From Streptomyces blattellae (GTDB lineage Bacteria > Actinomycetota > Actinomycetes > Streptomycetales > Streptomycetaceae), in NCBI RefSeq assembly GCF_009709555.1, contig NZ_WJBG01000252.1, forward strand, positions 1 through 64,000: DNA of 64,000 nt, read 5' to 3'. Position numbers and translations under genes: made by a program. This document shows positions 63,658 through 64,000 of the stretch, one piece after another. The first letter of the stretch is position 1. Every line of letters starts with the position of its first letter. The notes under the pieces were generated by a model. That model saw only the letters and a program-made list of their open reading frames with translations, was not told the DNA's origin and did not search any database.

Positions 63658-63947
63658 TCGTCGCCTTCTCCGTGACACCGCTCGGTGTCGGCGAGGACGT
63701 GGGCGAGTACGTCGCCGACGCCGTCCGCGTCGTCCGCGAGTCCGGCCTGCCCAACCGCACGGACGCGATGTTCACCTCCGTCGAGGGCGGGTGGGACGAG
63801 GTCATGGACGTCGTCAAGCGTGCCGTGGCCGCGGTCGAGGAGCGCGCCCCGCGCGTGTCCCTCGTCCTCAAGGCGGACATCCGCCCCGGAGTGACCGACG
63901 GTCTCACCTCCAAGGTGGAGACGGTGGAGCGTCATCTGGCCGAGTAG
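63654..63947 (+). CDS. MTH1187/YkoF-type thiamine-binding family protein
   Basis: The 97-aa protein begins VIVAFSVTPLGVGEDVGEYVAD and contains FTSVEGGWDEVMDVVKRAVAAVEE and VSLVLKADIRPGVTDGL. This is the MTH1187 fold, with a ferredoxin-like domain related to thiamine-binding YkoF. GTG 63654 overlaps the upstream stop (GTGA). A terminator follows at once. Its ligand here is not known. Confidence 0.88.
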   Translation: MIVAFSVTPLGVGEDVGEYVADAVRVVRESGLPNRTDAMFTSVEGGWDEVMDVVKRAVAAVEERAPRVSLVLKADIRPGVTDGLTSKVETVERHLAE

Positions 63948-63968
63948 GCCACACCCGCACCAGCAGCG

Positions 63969-64000
63969 AACCCCGGCCCGACAAGGGCCGGGGTTTTCTC
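63969..64000 (+). terminator. Intrinsic terminator
   Basis: AACCCCGGCCC and GGGCCGGGGTT form an 11-bp perfect stem with a 5-nt loop, followed by TTCTC; the T-run is 4 bases (TTTT). Confidence 0.85.

Overview
The window is high-GC actinobacterial DNA and almost certainly comes from a Streptomyces chromosome. The evidence is strong third-position GC bias, many GTG/TTG starts, the Streptomyces-type scy-filP cytoskeletal pair, an AtpI-AtpC operon, NucS (the actinobacterial/archaeal mismatch endonuclease) and a gene order that, from memory, matches the lysA-thr-rho-prfA-atp core segment of Streptomyces coelicolor. No database search was possible, so family names rest on motifs and recall.

Layout. 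Positions 1-4300 are accessory DNA: the tail of an ISAzo13-type transposase, an IS630-family element with visible inverted repeats and TA flanks whose transposase is frameshifted twice, a double-GNAT acetyltransferase, an unrecognised 261-aa protein and a small membrane protein. About 650 bp with little coding signal follow, then tRNA-Arg(CCG) with its own terminator. The tRNA 3' end faces the accessory side, so this looks like the edge of an integration hot spot.

From 5187 onward the core chromosome begins: a stand-alone response regulator, an ArgRS-derived protein without a catalytic domain (NrtL), lysA, hom, thrC and thrB (aspartate-family amino acids), rho, a frameshifted secreted trypsin/FG-GAP protein and an LCP cell-wall enzyme. 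The translation and wall cluster follows: rpmE behind a perfect SigR promoter, prfA, prmC, a Sua5/TsaC protein, a phosphatase-like protein lacking its nucleophile, an SHMT and a WecA-type transferase. The complete ATP synthase operon atpIBEFHAGDC follows, with a Rex-like operator upstream.

From 33.7 to 48.6 kb lie a DUF2550 protein, a secreted GH18 chitinase behind DasR/chitinase-type operators, a PduO-type cobalamin adenosyltransferase, a 3-hydroxybutyryl-CoA dehydrogenase, a STAS anti-anti-sigma protein, a membrane-anchored P-loop protein, nucS, a small conserved protein, an LLM oxidoreductase and two tandem paralogous ABC exporters. From 48.8 to 53.8 kb are filP and scy, the tip-growth coiled-coil proteins. 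Methylmalonyl-CoA epimerase, an acetyl-CoA acetyltransferase and meaB then form a cobalamin/propionate-linked group. The last 7 kb carry a divergent acidic PepSY protein and two-component system, a MarR regulator, three consecutive AIM24 paralogs, a DUF3817 membrane protein and a thiamine-binding-type protein.

No CRISPR array, prophage or antibiotic gene cluster was found. The most unusual items are the repeat-expanded NrtL, the phosphatase homologue with Cys replaced by Ser, the AIM24 triplet, the acidic PepSY/kinase locus and several locally amplified repeats.
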